Source: an uncultured Lentisphaeria bacterium
GTDB lineage: Bacteria; Verrucomicrobiota; Lentisphaeria; Victivallales; UBA1829
Direction: 5' to 3'
Assembly: GCA_905197955.1 (NCBI GenBank)
Contig: CAJKAR010000028.1
Location: 3,317-67,316, forward strand
Length of the DNA stretch: 64,000 nt
The position numbers and the translations under genes were made by a program. The notes beneath the pieces are model-generated. The model worked only from the letters and a program-made list of their open reading frames with translations. It ran no database searches and was not told the origin of the DNA. Positions 34,124 to 42,153 of this stretch are shown one piece after another; position 1 is the first letter of the stretch, and the number at the start of each line of letters is the position of its first letter.

Positions 34124-34838
34124 TGTCTATATCAAAATACCGACCTGAAAATTTTCTGGGATGCGAAAAAGAAAAACCATCAATTATAATGTATCCTGCT
34201 CTTGAGGCGGCTTGTTCCCATAGCGTATCATAGTTTGTTGTAAATAACTGAACTCGGCTTGAATTGATTTTTCGAGCCGTTACTTTCCTTAAAAATTCTC
34301 CATGCGGTGCGTTTGCGTCATCCAATGAAAGATTGCAATTACTTCGTATAGTTCTCTTGACTTCATTTAATTCTTTAGTAACATCTTCGATTTCTAATTT
34401 TTGATATGTCTCTATATATGAAAGAGTATCTTCCAAGTTGTTATTTTTCCAGAAACTTTGTTCTTTCAAATTTACCTTTTCAATTTTTTTACTTATTTCA
34501 GTTAATTTTTCTTCACATTCTTTCCATAATTCTTTTCTATCTTTCCCCTTGTTATTTCCATTATCCATAGATGTGCCTGCAGCAGAAAGGATTGTAATAT
34601 TTTCGAAATATTGGGTAAATAAATCAAAGAAAAAATCTTTAAGAGGAGGTTTATAATCGGTGATTTGGTGTTCGTCATTATCTTTGAGAGCTTCTCCCTT
34701 TAAAATAACGCCATCATCTTTATTATTAACGCAAAGATATTCCTCTCCATTATGAAAAACAATAATTTTTTTCTCCAAGCTTTCTGCAGTTGATTCTTTT
34801 TGAATGGGATCTTCAATATTTTTTTGTGCGTTTGCCAT
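34095..34838 (-). pseudogene. SIR2-like NADase, N-terminal part (separate frame)
   Basis: 247 residues. ITILSAAGTSMDNG (residues 81-94) is the NAD-binding GAGxS motif with the first Gly replaced by Ala. VQLFTTNYDTLWEQA (197-210) holds the TxNYD Asn needed for NAD+ hydrolysis. An insert of ~100 mostly helical residues separates the two, as in defence-type SIR2 proteins. ATG 34838 follows AAGG. The frame ends at TAA 34097, just after the run of seven A, so the His motif lies in the next frame. Together the parts would form a ~405-residue SIR2 paired with HerA. Confidence 0.8.
34105..34111 (-). other. Run of seven A (minus strand) at the SIR2 frame break
   Basis: T7 on the plus strand. With six A the N- and C-terminal SIR2 frames fuse cleanly; with seven, translation stops after NEN. 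It could be a phase-variable switch, a programmed slip site, a null mutation or a sequencing error. Confidence 0.8.
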
Positions 34839-34979
34839 AATAAAAATCACCTTATTTTAATTTACTTTTCCGCAAACATCTTGCTCAAGCTGCTGAAAGT
34901 TGAGCTTTCTGCCATGTGCGGGAATAAATGGTTCTGTTTTTCAGTAAAAAACAGGTGACACTTTTCTCCTGGTTAATAA

Positions 34980-34992
34980 ATTGACAGTCAAT
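34980..34992. promoter_or_regulatory. Palindrome upstream of the SIR2-HerA operon
   Basis: ATTGACAGTCAAT is a perfect palindrome around one base, ~140 bases before the SIR2 start. It could be an operator or a relic of an IS end. Confidence 0.3.
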
Positions 34993-35010
34993 AAAATAGC
35001 ATGAAGAAAT

Positions 35011-35220
35011 GTGATTGCAAATCAAGAATATTTGGATAATGAAATTGAGCAACTCCGAATCGGCTTTCAAGATAAGGTAATCCAGAAGGTCCATCTTTTG
35101 CGCCCGCACCAGATAAGAAGGAATGTTGACTCCGGTGAAGCTGAACGACATTTTGCAGAAAAAATAAAAGAATATTTTGGACTTTCCAACAAAAAGTCTC
35201 CAAAATACCCTTACAGTATC
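35011..35220 (+). pseudogene. IS3-family transposase remnant, right side of the island
   Basis: An in-frame stretch without a proper start: a degenerate LLRPHQ segment (the IRPHQRLG motif of IS3 OrfB) leads into EAERHFAEKIKEYFGLSNKKSPKYPYS. The last ~27 residues match the remnant at 31473-31728 closely; the first part has decayed. It stops a few bases from the tRNA-Pro 3' end. Non-functional. Confidence 0.72.
35141..35220 (+). repeat. IS-end repeat, copy 2
   Basis: About 80 bp, close match to 31634-31717, same orientation, ending 3 bases before the tRNA-Pro gene. Confidence 0.85.
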
Positions 35221-35223
35221 AAA

Positions 35224-35301
35224 TGGTCGGGATAGCGAGATTTGAACTCGCGACCTTTTGTCCCCCAGACAAACGCGCTAACCAGGCTGCGCTATATCCC
35301 G
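35224..35301 (-). tRNA. tRNA-Pro(GGG)
   Basis: The minus strand folds as a full cloverleaf: acceptor CGGGATA/TATCCCG with discriminator A and encoded CCA (35224-35226), anticodon stem TTTGT/ACAAA with loop CTGGGGG giving anticodon GGG, and T arm GCGAG-TTCAAAT-CTCGC. The SIR2-HerA island and the IS remnant abut its 3' end, the usual side for integration, but no second copy of the tRNA end is seen at the far side. Confidence 0.95.
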
Positions 35302-35909
35302 AATAATGCTCTATTGGCAAAATATGGGGTATAATATATCTGATTTTTACACAAATTCAAGCTGAAATTGGAAGAAAATCTTTTTTTCTTTCATAAGAAG
35401 AATTTTAAAGTCAGTGATATTTCTTCCTTTAAATGGATACTAGCTCAAAGAAGAAACACTGTGTATGGATTCAACGTTTTATCATGGATTCGATTGTTTC
35501 TGAAAATAAGGATCAAATCAAGCAGTTTCTCTAGCCTCTTGTAAATGAATGGAGAATGCTGTATAGTAACTTCATTTTGAAACAGAAAAAAGCCAGGATG
35601 TTGTCAGAGAATATTATATTTTTTCAAAAAGGACTTTTGGGACATGTTCTCTCTAAAATATACTCGTTTTTGAGAACCTCGCTGGAAAAGGATAGATATT
35701 GCGGTAAATTCCTTTTTTGAATGGGATTTGTTCTGGAACCGCTTGAACTCTTCTCTTTGGAATTCAAAGAGTCTTTTTAGGAGTTGACGCATCCTGATGG
35801 ATGAGAGAAAAAAAGTTCTTGAAATTGAAGATTTTTTCTGTTCAGAGGAAACGGTATGGCTGTTAACGATTGGTATCATCATTAAATATCAGCTGGAAAG
35901 GAACTGAAA
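35302..35909. other. 608-bp gap without a convincing gene
   Basis: A+T-rich. The end next to the tRNA contains TATTATACC on the minus strand, a likely -10 box for the tRNA gene. A 92-codon minus frame exists (35604-35882) but lacks a ribosome-binding site and family features. The ATPase gene follows with GGAAAGGA before its ATG. Confidence 0.5.
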
Positions 35910-36803
35910 ATGAGAAGCTGGCTGAAAGAATTTTCTCTGCCGAGTCGAGAGTGGGAGGAACGTTTTATCTGGGATCTCTTTGGAGCGGCAGATTTGACCT
36001 GTTATCAGTCAGTTTATCCGTTTAAGAGTCTGAATGGAAAAATCTCGCGCCTGGAATTTGCTCCGATTACTATTTTTTATGGGGGCAACGGTTCTGGAAA
36101 AACGACTGTTTTGAATTTAATCGCTGAAAAATTTCATGCAAAGCGCCTTTCACCATTCAATCAGTCTCCATTTTACGGTCATTATTTGCGGGGGTGCGAA
36201 GGAGTTCTGTTGGAGGACCCAAGTGAAAAACTCTTTATCGCCAGCGACGATGTATTCCTGAGCATGCTGAACAGTCGCTTTGAAAATGAGCAGAACGATG
36301 AATCGCGAAGACGGATGATCCGGAAAGCGATGGCGGTAAAAGGTGAGTTTGCGCGGGGACGTCGAAAATCATTCCGCATGAAGAGTCTTGAAGATTATCA
36401 GGATCTCTGTGATGAGATTGATATTCGGAAACTCACGGTATCCGAATACGTCCGGCGCAATATACGTCCGGATATTCGAGAGGCATCCAATGGACAGTTG
36501 GCGTTTTTATTTTTTACTTCTTCCGTCAAAGAAAATTCTCTTGTTCTGCTGGATGAGCCGGAAAACAGTCTCTCGCCCGGCAAACAGTTGGAACTTGCTG
36601 AATATCTGCTGGCCAGTGCTCGTCTCGGAACACAATTAATTATAGCTACTCATTCGCCACTTCTGCTGGCAATGTCCGGTGCGGAAGTCTATGACTTCGA
36701 TTCCGATCCGGTTGTGCGGAAAACCTGGCAGGAGTTAGAAAGTTCAAAGATCTATTACCACTTTTTTCAGGAAAAAGCTTCTCTCTTTGAATCCGGGAAA
36801 TGA
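35910..36803 (+). CDS. Orphan AAA-family ATPase
   Basis: 297 residues of the ABC/AAA_21-like ATP-binding family. ITIFYGGNGSGKTTVLNLI (~residues 53-71) is Walker A, SNGQLAFLFF resembles the signature motif, and SLVLLDEPENSLSPGKQLELA is Walker B and D-loop, followed by IIATHSPLLLAM (H-loop). There is no membrane segment and no nuclease partner: the next gene is convergent and the upstream gap is empty. Related stand-alone ATPases occur in defence islands. Given the neighbouring SIR2-HerA pair and CRISPR locus, a defence role is possible, but housekeeping use is equally open. Confidence 0.75.
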   Translation: MRSWLKEFSLPSREWEERFIWDLFGAADLTCYQSVYPFKSLNGKISRLEFAPITIFYGGNGSGKTTVLNLIAEKFHAKRLSPFNQSPFYGHYLRGCEGVLLEDPSEKLFIASDDVFLSMLNSRFENEQNDESRRRMIRKAMAVKGEFARGRRKSFRMKSLEDYQDLCDEIDIRKLTVSEYVRRNIRPDIREASNGQLAFLFFTSSVKENSLVLLDEPENSLSPGKQLELAEYLLASARLGTQLIIATHSPLLLAMSGAEVYDFDSDPVVRKTWQELESSKIYYHFFQEKASLFESGK

Positions 36804-36838
36804 CTCCGGCTTGTCTGAACTGTGATGAGAGTCGGTTA

Positions 36839-38221
36839 TCAGTTTTCCTCATCGGCTCCGGAACGGTTCATGGCTCGGCAGGCCTCTTTGACTTTTCGCA
36901 GAAAATCTCCATCAAGACGGTAGAATTTCCAGTAGATGAACAGATAAAGGAGCGAAAAGAGCATGGGAATTCCGCCCATAATGATTCGGATGCCAGTTAA
37001 TGTCGTCTGCGTCTGTACTGCATCGGCGACAAAACCAATAAGCGAGAGCCCCGTTCCTGTGATGAATCCGCTCAGCGCCCCGGCAAGTTTTACGACAAAA
37101 GTCTGTGTGGAAAACAGAATACTTTCATTTCGTGTACCCAGCTTATATTCGCCGTAATCGACCACATCGGCCAGCATGACGGTCAGAATCCCCAGCGAGA
37201 GCCCTATTCCAAGATTCACACATCCCCCAGTCAGGAAAATCGACCACCACAGCAGTGTCCGATCCGCAGGAAACATTCCCAGCAGCAGAACCGCAAATCC
37301 CACAAGCGGAAAGATAGCTGAGGCCGCAAAGACGATTTTCCTTCCAAAATAAGATGCAAAAAAAGGATAGCCGAACAATCCGCACAGCTGCGCAATTCCT
37401 GCCGCCAGCAGATACGAGGAGACCATGTCCTGAATCCCAATCACATATTTGAAATAATAAACAGCAAATCCGTTCGAGAGCTGGAAGGATATATTGAACA
37501 GCAAAGATAAAATCAATACAACGATGACCTGATCGTTTTTCAAAAGGATCTGTATCATTTCTTTCACCGATGTCCAATTCCGGTTCGTTTCCGCGCGAAG
37601 GCTGATCCGGTCTTTCACAAATGTGAATGTAATGATGGAGCAGATCAGAAAAATTACAGCAATAATTCCACCCAGCCAGGCAAACCCCAGAGCCTGATTG
37701 CCGCTTCCCAGTTTTTGAACGAGCGACAGTCCGAAATACCCGATCAGCATCCATGCAGCGCTCGCAAAAATACGGGGAATCACGGATATGGTATCCCGCT
37801 CTTTTTCGTCGTCGGTCAGCGATGGAATCATCGACCAGAAAGGAATATCCATCAGTGTATAAGTCAATCCCCAGAGAATATAGGTTGCTGCAATATAAAC
37901 CAGCTGCTGCGTTCCACTGAGTCCGGGATTCAAGAAGAGAAAGAAGAGAACAATGGCATTCAAGATCGTCCCCAGCAGAATCCACGGACGGAATTTCCCC
38001 CAACGAGTTCGGGTATTATCAACAACCAACCCCATGACAGGATCGTTGACCGCATCAAAAAGGCGCGCAACCAGAAAGAGATTTCCTATAAAAACCGGAC
38101 TGATTTTGCAGATATCCGTCAGATAAAACATGTAGAATGTGGCAACGATCGCATATACAAGATCTTTGCCGAATGCTCCGAGGCCATACGAAATTTTTGC
38201 CGTCCATGTCAAACGCTGCAT
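36839..38221 (-). CDS. GPH-family sugar:cation symporter
   Basis: 460 residues with 12 membrane segments of the glycoside-pentoside-hexuronide:cation symporter family (MelB/YicJ-like): YGLGAFGKDLVYAIVATFYMFYLTD, LFDAVNDPVMGLVVDNTRTRWGKFRPW and IPFWSMIPSLTDDEKERD. It imports a glycoside or oligosaccharide with Na+ or H+. ATG 38221 follows GGAGAG; the longer frame to 38281 is unlike the family. No sugar-catabolic partner is adjacent, so it may serve the hydrolases elsewhere in this window. Confidence 0.9.
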   Translation of the reverse strand: MQRLTWTAKISYGLGAFGKDLVYAIVATFYMFYLTDICKISPVFIGNLFLVARLFDAVNDPVMGLVVDNTRTRWGKFRPWILLGTILNAIVLFFLFLNPGLSGTQQLVYIAATYILWGLTYTLMDIPFWSMIPSLTDDEKERDTISVIPRIFASAAWMLIGYFGLSLVQKLGSGNQALGFAWLGGIIAVIFLICSIITFTFVKDRISLRAETNRNWTSVKEMIQILLKNDQVIVVLILSLLFNISFQLSNGFAVYYFKYVIGIQDMVSSYLLAAGIAQLCGLFGYPFFASYFGRKIVFAASAIFPLVGFAVLLLGMFPADRTLLWWSIFLTGGCVNLGIGLSLGILTVMLADVVDYGEYKLGTRNESILFSTQTFVVKLAGALSGFITGTGLSLIGFVADAVQTQTTLTGIRIIMGGIPMLFSLLYLFIYWKFYRLDGDFLRKVKEACRAMNRSGADEEN

Positions 38222-38406
38222 CAGAAGCTCTCCTGTCTTTTTTCGGATTCTGCATCCTGTGACTTTGTCTGTCAGATTCAATTTACTATATCGCCTGATC
38301 CCGGTTTTTCAAGACAATGCAATCGGGTTCGACGACTTCAATTCGTTGCTGAGTAGGAATCCCTGTCTGTTGAAAAGGGGAGGGGGAGTTTGTTAAAATG
38401 TATTCT

Positions 38407-38440
38407 CAGAAAAAAAGAAACCCCGGATATTGATCCGGGG
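38407..38440 (-). terminator. Terminator of the rpmJ-rplQ operon
   Basis: CCCCGGAT (38421-38428) and ATCCGGGG (38433-38440) with a 4-base loop; the minus strand continues TTTCTTTTTTTCT. It lies 30 bases after the rplQ stop. Confidence 0.9.
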
Positions 38441-38470
38441 TCGAAATTCAAAAGAGAAAAGGTGTTCCAA

Positions 38471-38917
38471 TCAGGAAGCAGCTTCTTCTTTTTTCACTTC
38501 TTTTTTCGCATCCTTCTTAGCTGCGGGAGCACCGGCTTCCACAAGCTGGATGATGCAGGCGGGAGCCGCATCGCCGACTCGGGTTCCGAGACGAAGGATT
38601 CTGGTGTAACCGCCATTTCTGAGCTCATAGCGTTTTGCGAGATCAGAGAAGAGTTTTTCGATTACATCTTTTTTGGTCTGTGCCTTGTCCGCCGGGGTGT
38701 TGACTTTCAGTTTGGCAACTGCGAGTCTGCGGTGGGCATCGGTACCCTTTTTGGCAAAGGTGATGAGTCTGTCGACAAGGCGACGGACCTCTTTTGCCCG
38801 TGTAACGGTTGTCTTAACCTGTTCGTGCAGGATAATCGAGCATGCAAGATTGACAAGCAAAGCTTTTCTGTGACCGCAGTTGCGGCCCAGTTTTGCGACT
38901 TTTCTAAGGTGACGCAT
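38471..38917 (-). CDS. rplQ: Ribosomal protein L17
   Basis: 148 residues. MRHLRKVAKLGRNCGHRKALLVNLACSIILHEQVKTTVTRAKEVR is the L17 signature, and the core ends at CIIQLVEA. It sits in the large subunit near the exit tunnel. After the core comes a lysine/alanine-rich tail (KKDAKKEVKKEEAAS), longer than in most bacteria. The gene is the last of the operon, 7 bases after rpoA. Confidence 0.97.
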   Translation of the reverse strand: MRHLRKVAKLGRNCGHRKALLVNLACSIILHEQVKTTVTRAKEVRRLVDRLITFAKKGTDAHRRLAVAKLKVNTPADKAQTKKDVIEKLFSDLAKRYELRNGGYTRILRLGTRVGDAAPACIIQLVEAGAPAAKKDAKKEVKKEEAAS

Positions 38918-38924
38918 AAGTTAA

Positions 38925-39953
38925 TCAGGCCTCCTCTTTCTTTGTGTTGTTGTTAACACGGTCCGCCTCGGCTTGAATTGCGTTGACCAGTTCCTCGCTG
39001 AATGTCATACCCAGCGAAAGATTCATTCCATGAAGCTTCTCTTTGATTTCATCAAGTGACTTCTTACCGAAGTTGCGATACTTGAGCATTCTGGATTCAG
39101 TTCTGATGCACAATTCCCCGAGGGTCTTGATATTGGCATTGTTCAGGCAGTTCATTGCTCTTACGGAAAGATCAAGAACTTCAACATTCTGGGAGAGGAT
39201 CTTGAAGAGTTTCTGGTCTTCATCGCTGATGGTCGACAAAGTGTCGTCCTCCGCGGCCTGGGAACCGATAAACGGTTTCAGGTGATCCTTCAGAATCTTG
39301 GCTGCTTTCTCAACGGCGTCTTTCGGAGAGATTCTGCCGTCCGTATAGACCTCAAGAATGAGGCTGTCCATTTCGGTTTCTTCCCCGACTCGGGCAGCTC
39401 CGACCCGGTAGCGGACATGCGTCACAGGGCTGAAAAGACTGTCGATCACGATCGTTCCCTGAGGATGATCGGGCCGTTTATTCTTTTCCGCCGGTGTCCA
39501 GTCGCGTCCTTTGGAAACTTCGATTTCCGCACGGAACGGGACATCTTTGTCCAGGGTGCAGATGACCTGTTCGGGATTCAAAACCTCAACGGTACCGTCG
39601 CAGACGATATCGGCCGCGGTAACCGGACCGGCTTTGGATTTCTTGATTTCAAGAAGCTTGGGCGCCTCTCCGTGAAGATTCAGCTTGACTCTCTTGAGAT
39701 TCAGAACGATTTCTGTGACGTCTTCGACAACGCACGGAATCGTCGCAAATTCATGCGAGACCCCATCGATTCTGACAGCGGAAATCGCCGCTCCTTCGAG
39801 GGAAGACATCAGAACTCTGCGCAGAGAATTACCGATTGTATGACCGAAACCGCTCTGAAACGGTTGCGCTGTAAACTTCGCATACTTATTTGTTGCGGTA
39901 CTTTCATCCATGACCAGCGATTGCGGCATGGGAAATACATTTGCGGCAGCCAT
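38925..39953 (-). CDS. rpoA: RNA polymerase alpha subunit
   Basis: 342 residues. The N-terminal domain has FGHTIGNSLRRVLMSSLEGAAISAVRIDG and HEFATIPCVVEDVTEIVLNLK. The C-terminal domain has LDLSVRAMNCLNNANIKTLGELC and the TxxxMLKYRNFGKKSLDEIKEKL helix-hairpin. ATG 39953 follows GGAGG; the open frame to 40064 overlaps rpsK and is not used. The C-terminus ends in a short charged tail. Confidence 0.97.
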   Translation of the reverse strand: MAAANVFPMPQSLVMDESTATNKYAKFTAQPFQSGFGHTIGNSLRRVLMSSLEGAAISAVRIDGVSHEFATIPCVVEDVTEIVLNLKRVKLNLHGEAPKLLEIKKSKAGPVTAADIVCDGTVEVLNPEQVICTLDKDVPFRAEIEVSKGRDWTPAEKNKRPDHPQGTIVIDSLFSPVTHVRYRVGAARVGEETEMDSLILEVYTDGRISPKDAVEKAAKILKDHLKPFIGSQAAEDDTLSTISDEDQKLFKILSQNVEVLDLSVRAMNCLNNANIKTLGELCIRTESRMLKYRNFGKKSLDEIKEKLHGMNLSLGMTFSEELVNAIQAEADRVNNNTKKEEA

Positions 39954-40033
39954 TGTTTTTATCCTCCATAAATTAATTCTACCACCATCCGCCCCTTTCG
40001 GGGCGAAAACCTGCGATACTGTTGCAGAACGAA

Positions 40034-40498
40034 TCAGACACGACGTCTTTTCGGCGGTCTGCATCCGTTGTGCGGAACGGGGGTGATGTCCTTTATGGCA
40101 TTGACTTCCATTCCTGTCGAGGCAATTCCTCTGACAGCGGATTCTCTTCCGGCTCCCGGTCCGTTGATCCGGACTTCGACTTCCTTCATGCCGAGTGCTT
40201 CCGCTTTCTTCGCCGCATCAGCTGCGACAACCTGAGCTGCATACGCTGTGCTCTTGCGGGAGCCTTTGAAGCCGTTCTTGCCGCCGGTGGACCAGCAGAG
40301 AACATTGCCGTGGAGGTCGGTAAACGTGACTTTGGTGTTGTTGAATGTCGCCTGCACGAAAGCGATTCCGGACGGAACGTAGCGACCGCCCTTTTTCCGT
40401 TTTTCCGGCGCCGGAGCCGCTGCCGCGGGAGCCTGTGCTTCCGCCTGAGGTGCCGCCGCCTGCACGGGTGCTGTTTCTTTTTCTTTATTTTCAGACAT
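40034..40498 (-). CDS. rpsK: Ribosomal protein S11 with Ala/Pro-rich N-terminal extension
   Basis: 154 residues. The S11 core begins at ~residue 42 (SGIAFVQATFNNTKVTFTDLHGN) and ends with DITPVPHNGCRPPKRRRV. Before it lies a low-complexity stretch rich in Ala, Pro and Gln, about 30 residues longer than usual. ATG 40498 is the family-like start. The gene normally next in the operon, rpsD, is missing here, since rpoA follows directly. Confidence 0.96.
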   Translation of the reverse strand: MSENKEKETAPVQAAAPQAEAQAPAAAAPAPEKRKKGGRYVPSGIAFVQATFNNTKVTFTDLHGNVLCWSTGGKNGFKGSRKSTAYAAQVVAADAAKKAEALGMKEVEVRINGPGAGRESAVRGIASTGMEVNAIKDITPVPHNGCRPPKRRRV

Positions 40499-40541
40499 TT
40501 CCTGGAAACCTTTCAAATTTGTTCATCAGACTTTGAAGAGA

Positions 40542-40985
40542 TTATTTCTTCTTGGCCGGTGCTGCGGTAGCGGCTGCCTTAGCTTCAGCCGTGGACGCCG
40601 CAACTCTTCTCTGCGTTTTATCGCGGATGGCTCCGACCGTCTGCTTCTTGCCTTTTCTGGTACGGGCGTTCGTGCGTGTCCGCTGACCTCTCACGGGGAG
40701 GCTCTTGCGATGACGCAGTCCGCGGTAGCAGTTAATAGCCTGAAGACGTCTGATGTCCTGTGCAAGCATACGTCTGAGATCGCCTTCCACAACATAATCG
40801 TTCTGGATCAGTGTGGTGATCGCTGAAATGTTCTCATCCGTGAGCTCTTTGGCTTTGAGTCCAGGATCAATTTTTGCTCTTTTCAAAATTTCCGCTGCAA
40901 GCGTAGGACCAATTCCATAAAGATACTGGATTGCGTACTCGATACGCTTGTTGGCCGGGATGTCGACTCCGATGATTCTAGGCAT
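40542..40985 (-). CDS. rpsM: Ribosomal protein S13 with Ala/Lys-rich C-terminal tail
   Basis: 147 residues. MPRIIGVDIPANKRIEYAIQYLYGIG opens the S13 fold, and RGLRHRKSLPVRGQRTRTNARTRKG is the conserved RNA-binding end. It then runs on for ~25 residues of Ala and Lys (AKAAATAAPAKKK), which most bacteria lack. ATG 40985 is the standard start. It lies 20 bases after rpmJ. Confidence 0.96.
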   Translation of the reverse strand: MPRIIGVDIPANKRIEYAIQYLYGIGPTLAAEILKRAKIDPGLKAKELTDENISAITTLIQNDYVVEGDLRRMLAQDIRRLQAINCYRGLRHRKSLPVRGQRTRTNARTRKGKKQTVGAIRDKTQRRVAASTAEAKAAATAAPAKKK

Positions 40986-41005
40986 AACTGGTCGTTCTCC
41001 GTTTC

Positions 41006-41122
41006 TCAACCTTGCTTTTGTTTATGACGAGGATTGCGGGAGCAGACTACTCTCACAATGCCTTTGCGCTTGATTATCTGACAGGATTCACACCTGCGTT
41101 TGATGGACGCTCTGACTTTCAT
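41006..41122 (-). CDS. rpmJ: Ribosomal protein L36
   Basis: A 38-residue protein: MKVRASIKRRCESCQIIKRK, then VRVVCSRNPRHKQKQG. The C-x2-C...C-x4-H zinc ribbon of L36 is intact (Cys11, Cys14, Cys27, His33). ATG 41122 follows GAAGG. First gene of the operon rpmJ-rpsM-rpsK-rpoA-rplQ. Confidence 0.96.
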   Translation of the reverse strand: MKVRASIKRRCESCQIIKRKGIVRVVCSRNPRHKQKQG

Positions 41123-41266
41123 AACAGATACAACCTTCAAATAAAAGTTAGGTGGATTGTTTCTGCCTTTTCCGTTCCCGGATCAGGCCCTTCTTTTCTT
41201 CGTGTTTTATTCTGGAATGCCGCCTTGCGCCGCGACGCGCACGCGGGGATAACGCACGAATTTTAT

Positions 41267-41294
41267 AATATAATCCACTCTTTTATTTTTACAA
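41267..41294 (-). promoter_or_regulatory. Candidate promoter of the rpmJ operon
   Basis: Minus-strand TTGTAA (41289-41294) and TATATT (41267-41272), 16 bases apart. The ~140-base leader that follows contains a very G+C-rich patch (41226-41247) that may fold and could be involved in autogenous control. Confidence 0.45.
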
Positions 41295-41341
41295 GTCTCT
41301 TTATGAAAAAATAAAAAAATAAAAATATTTTTGAAAATTTC

Positions 41342-42151
41342 TTAAAACGGCAGATCAATCAGCCGTTTCTGTTCAAATGTCACAAAACCAGAGAAACCGC
41401 ATTCCCTTGCCAGTTCCGCCGCCGCTTCGAAATCTCTTCCGACTGTTTGCGGGGTATGCGCATCCGATCCGTAGGAGAGCTTCATGCCGGCGCGTTTTGC
41501 AAGCTGCAGAAGCCTTTTTGATGGATAAATTTCCTGTGCCGGCACGTGAAGTCCCGCCGTATTCAGCTCCAGAACGATCCCTTTGGAGGCCGCCAGCTCA
41601 AAAATTTCCGAGAATCGCTTCAGAAAAATTTCACTTTCCAGTGGCCGGTATCCGAATTTTTTCGGCAGATCCGCATGTCCCAGAATCTGAAAATCGCAGC
41701 TTGCAACATACTCTTTCAAATATTTCAGGTAAACATCCCAGACATGTTCCGCGGTTCCAGGCTTTTTCCACTCGTCGAGCAGATCCGGATTATCAAATGC
41801 AAAGTCCTCAATGTAATGGATGGAGCCGATGATATAATCGAACTCCTCTTTTTCCAGATTCTTCCTGACGGAATCCATTTTCCCCGGAACATAATCCATT
41901 TCAATGGCATAGAGTACTTTCAGCGGAGTTCCCTCCGCTTTGCGTCGAAGTGTTCTGACGATCTCCCGGTATTGCGGATACTCGGAAACATCCATACGGC
42001 TCATGGGATCGAATCCATCGGGCCAGGGGCAGTGGTCGGAGATGCCGAACCACGACTCTCCGCGTGCAAGCGCTGCGGAGAGAAACTCTTCGGGTGCTCC
42101 CTCGGCGTGTTTGCAGAGACGGGTATGAGTGTGGAGATCGGCAATCTGCAT
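41342..42151 (-). CDS. PHP-domain histidinol-phosphatase-like protein
   Basis: 269 residues of the PHP family, HisJ/HisK type. All metal-ligand motifs are visible: DLHTHTRLCKHA, GISDHCPW, YAIEMDY, IIGSIHYI, LGHADLP and YGSDAHTP. Family members remove phosphate from L-histidinol phosphate using a trinuclear metal centre. It begins 2 bases after dnaA, so it is co-transcribed with it. No other his genes are nearby, so another phosphoester substrate is possible. Confidence 0.85.
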   Translation of the reverse strand: MQIADLHTHTRLCKHAEGAPEEFLSAALARGESWFGISDHCPWPDGFDPMSRMDVSEYPQYREIVRTLRRKAEGTPLKVLYAIEMDYVPGKMDSVRKNLEKEEFDYIIGSIHYIEDFAFDNPDLLDEWKKPGTAEHVWDVYLKYLKEYVASCDFQILGHADLPKKFGYRPLESEIFLKRFSEIFELAASKGIVLELNTAGLHVPAQEIYPSKRLLQLAKRAGMKLSYGSDAHTPQTVGRDFEAAAELARECGFSGFVTFEQKRLIDLPF

Positions 42152-42153
42152 TT

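Noticed and set aside
31729..35223. A classic tRNA-targeted island with matching attachment repeats
   Set aside because: No duplicate of the tRNA-Pro 3' end is seen near 31.7 kb and no integrase is present; IS-mediated entry fits the visible repeats better.
35604..35882. 92-codon minus-strand frame before the ATPase gene
   Set aside because: No ribosome-binding site, low-complexity composition and no partner logic; treated as non-coding.
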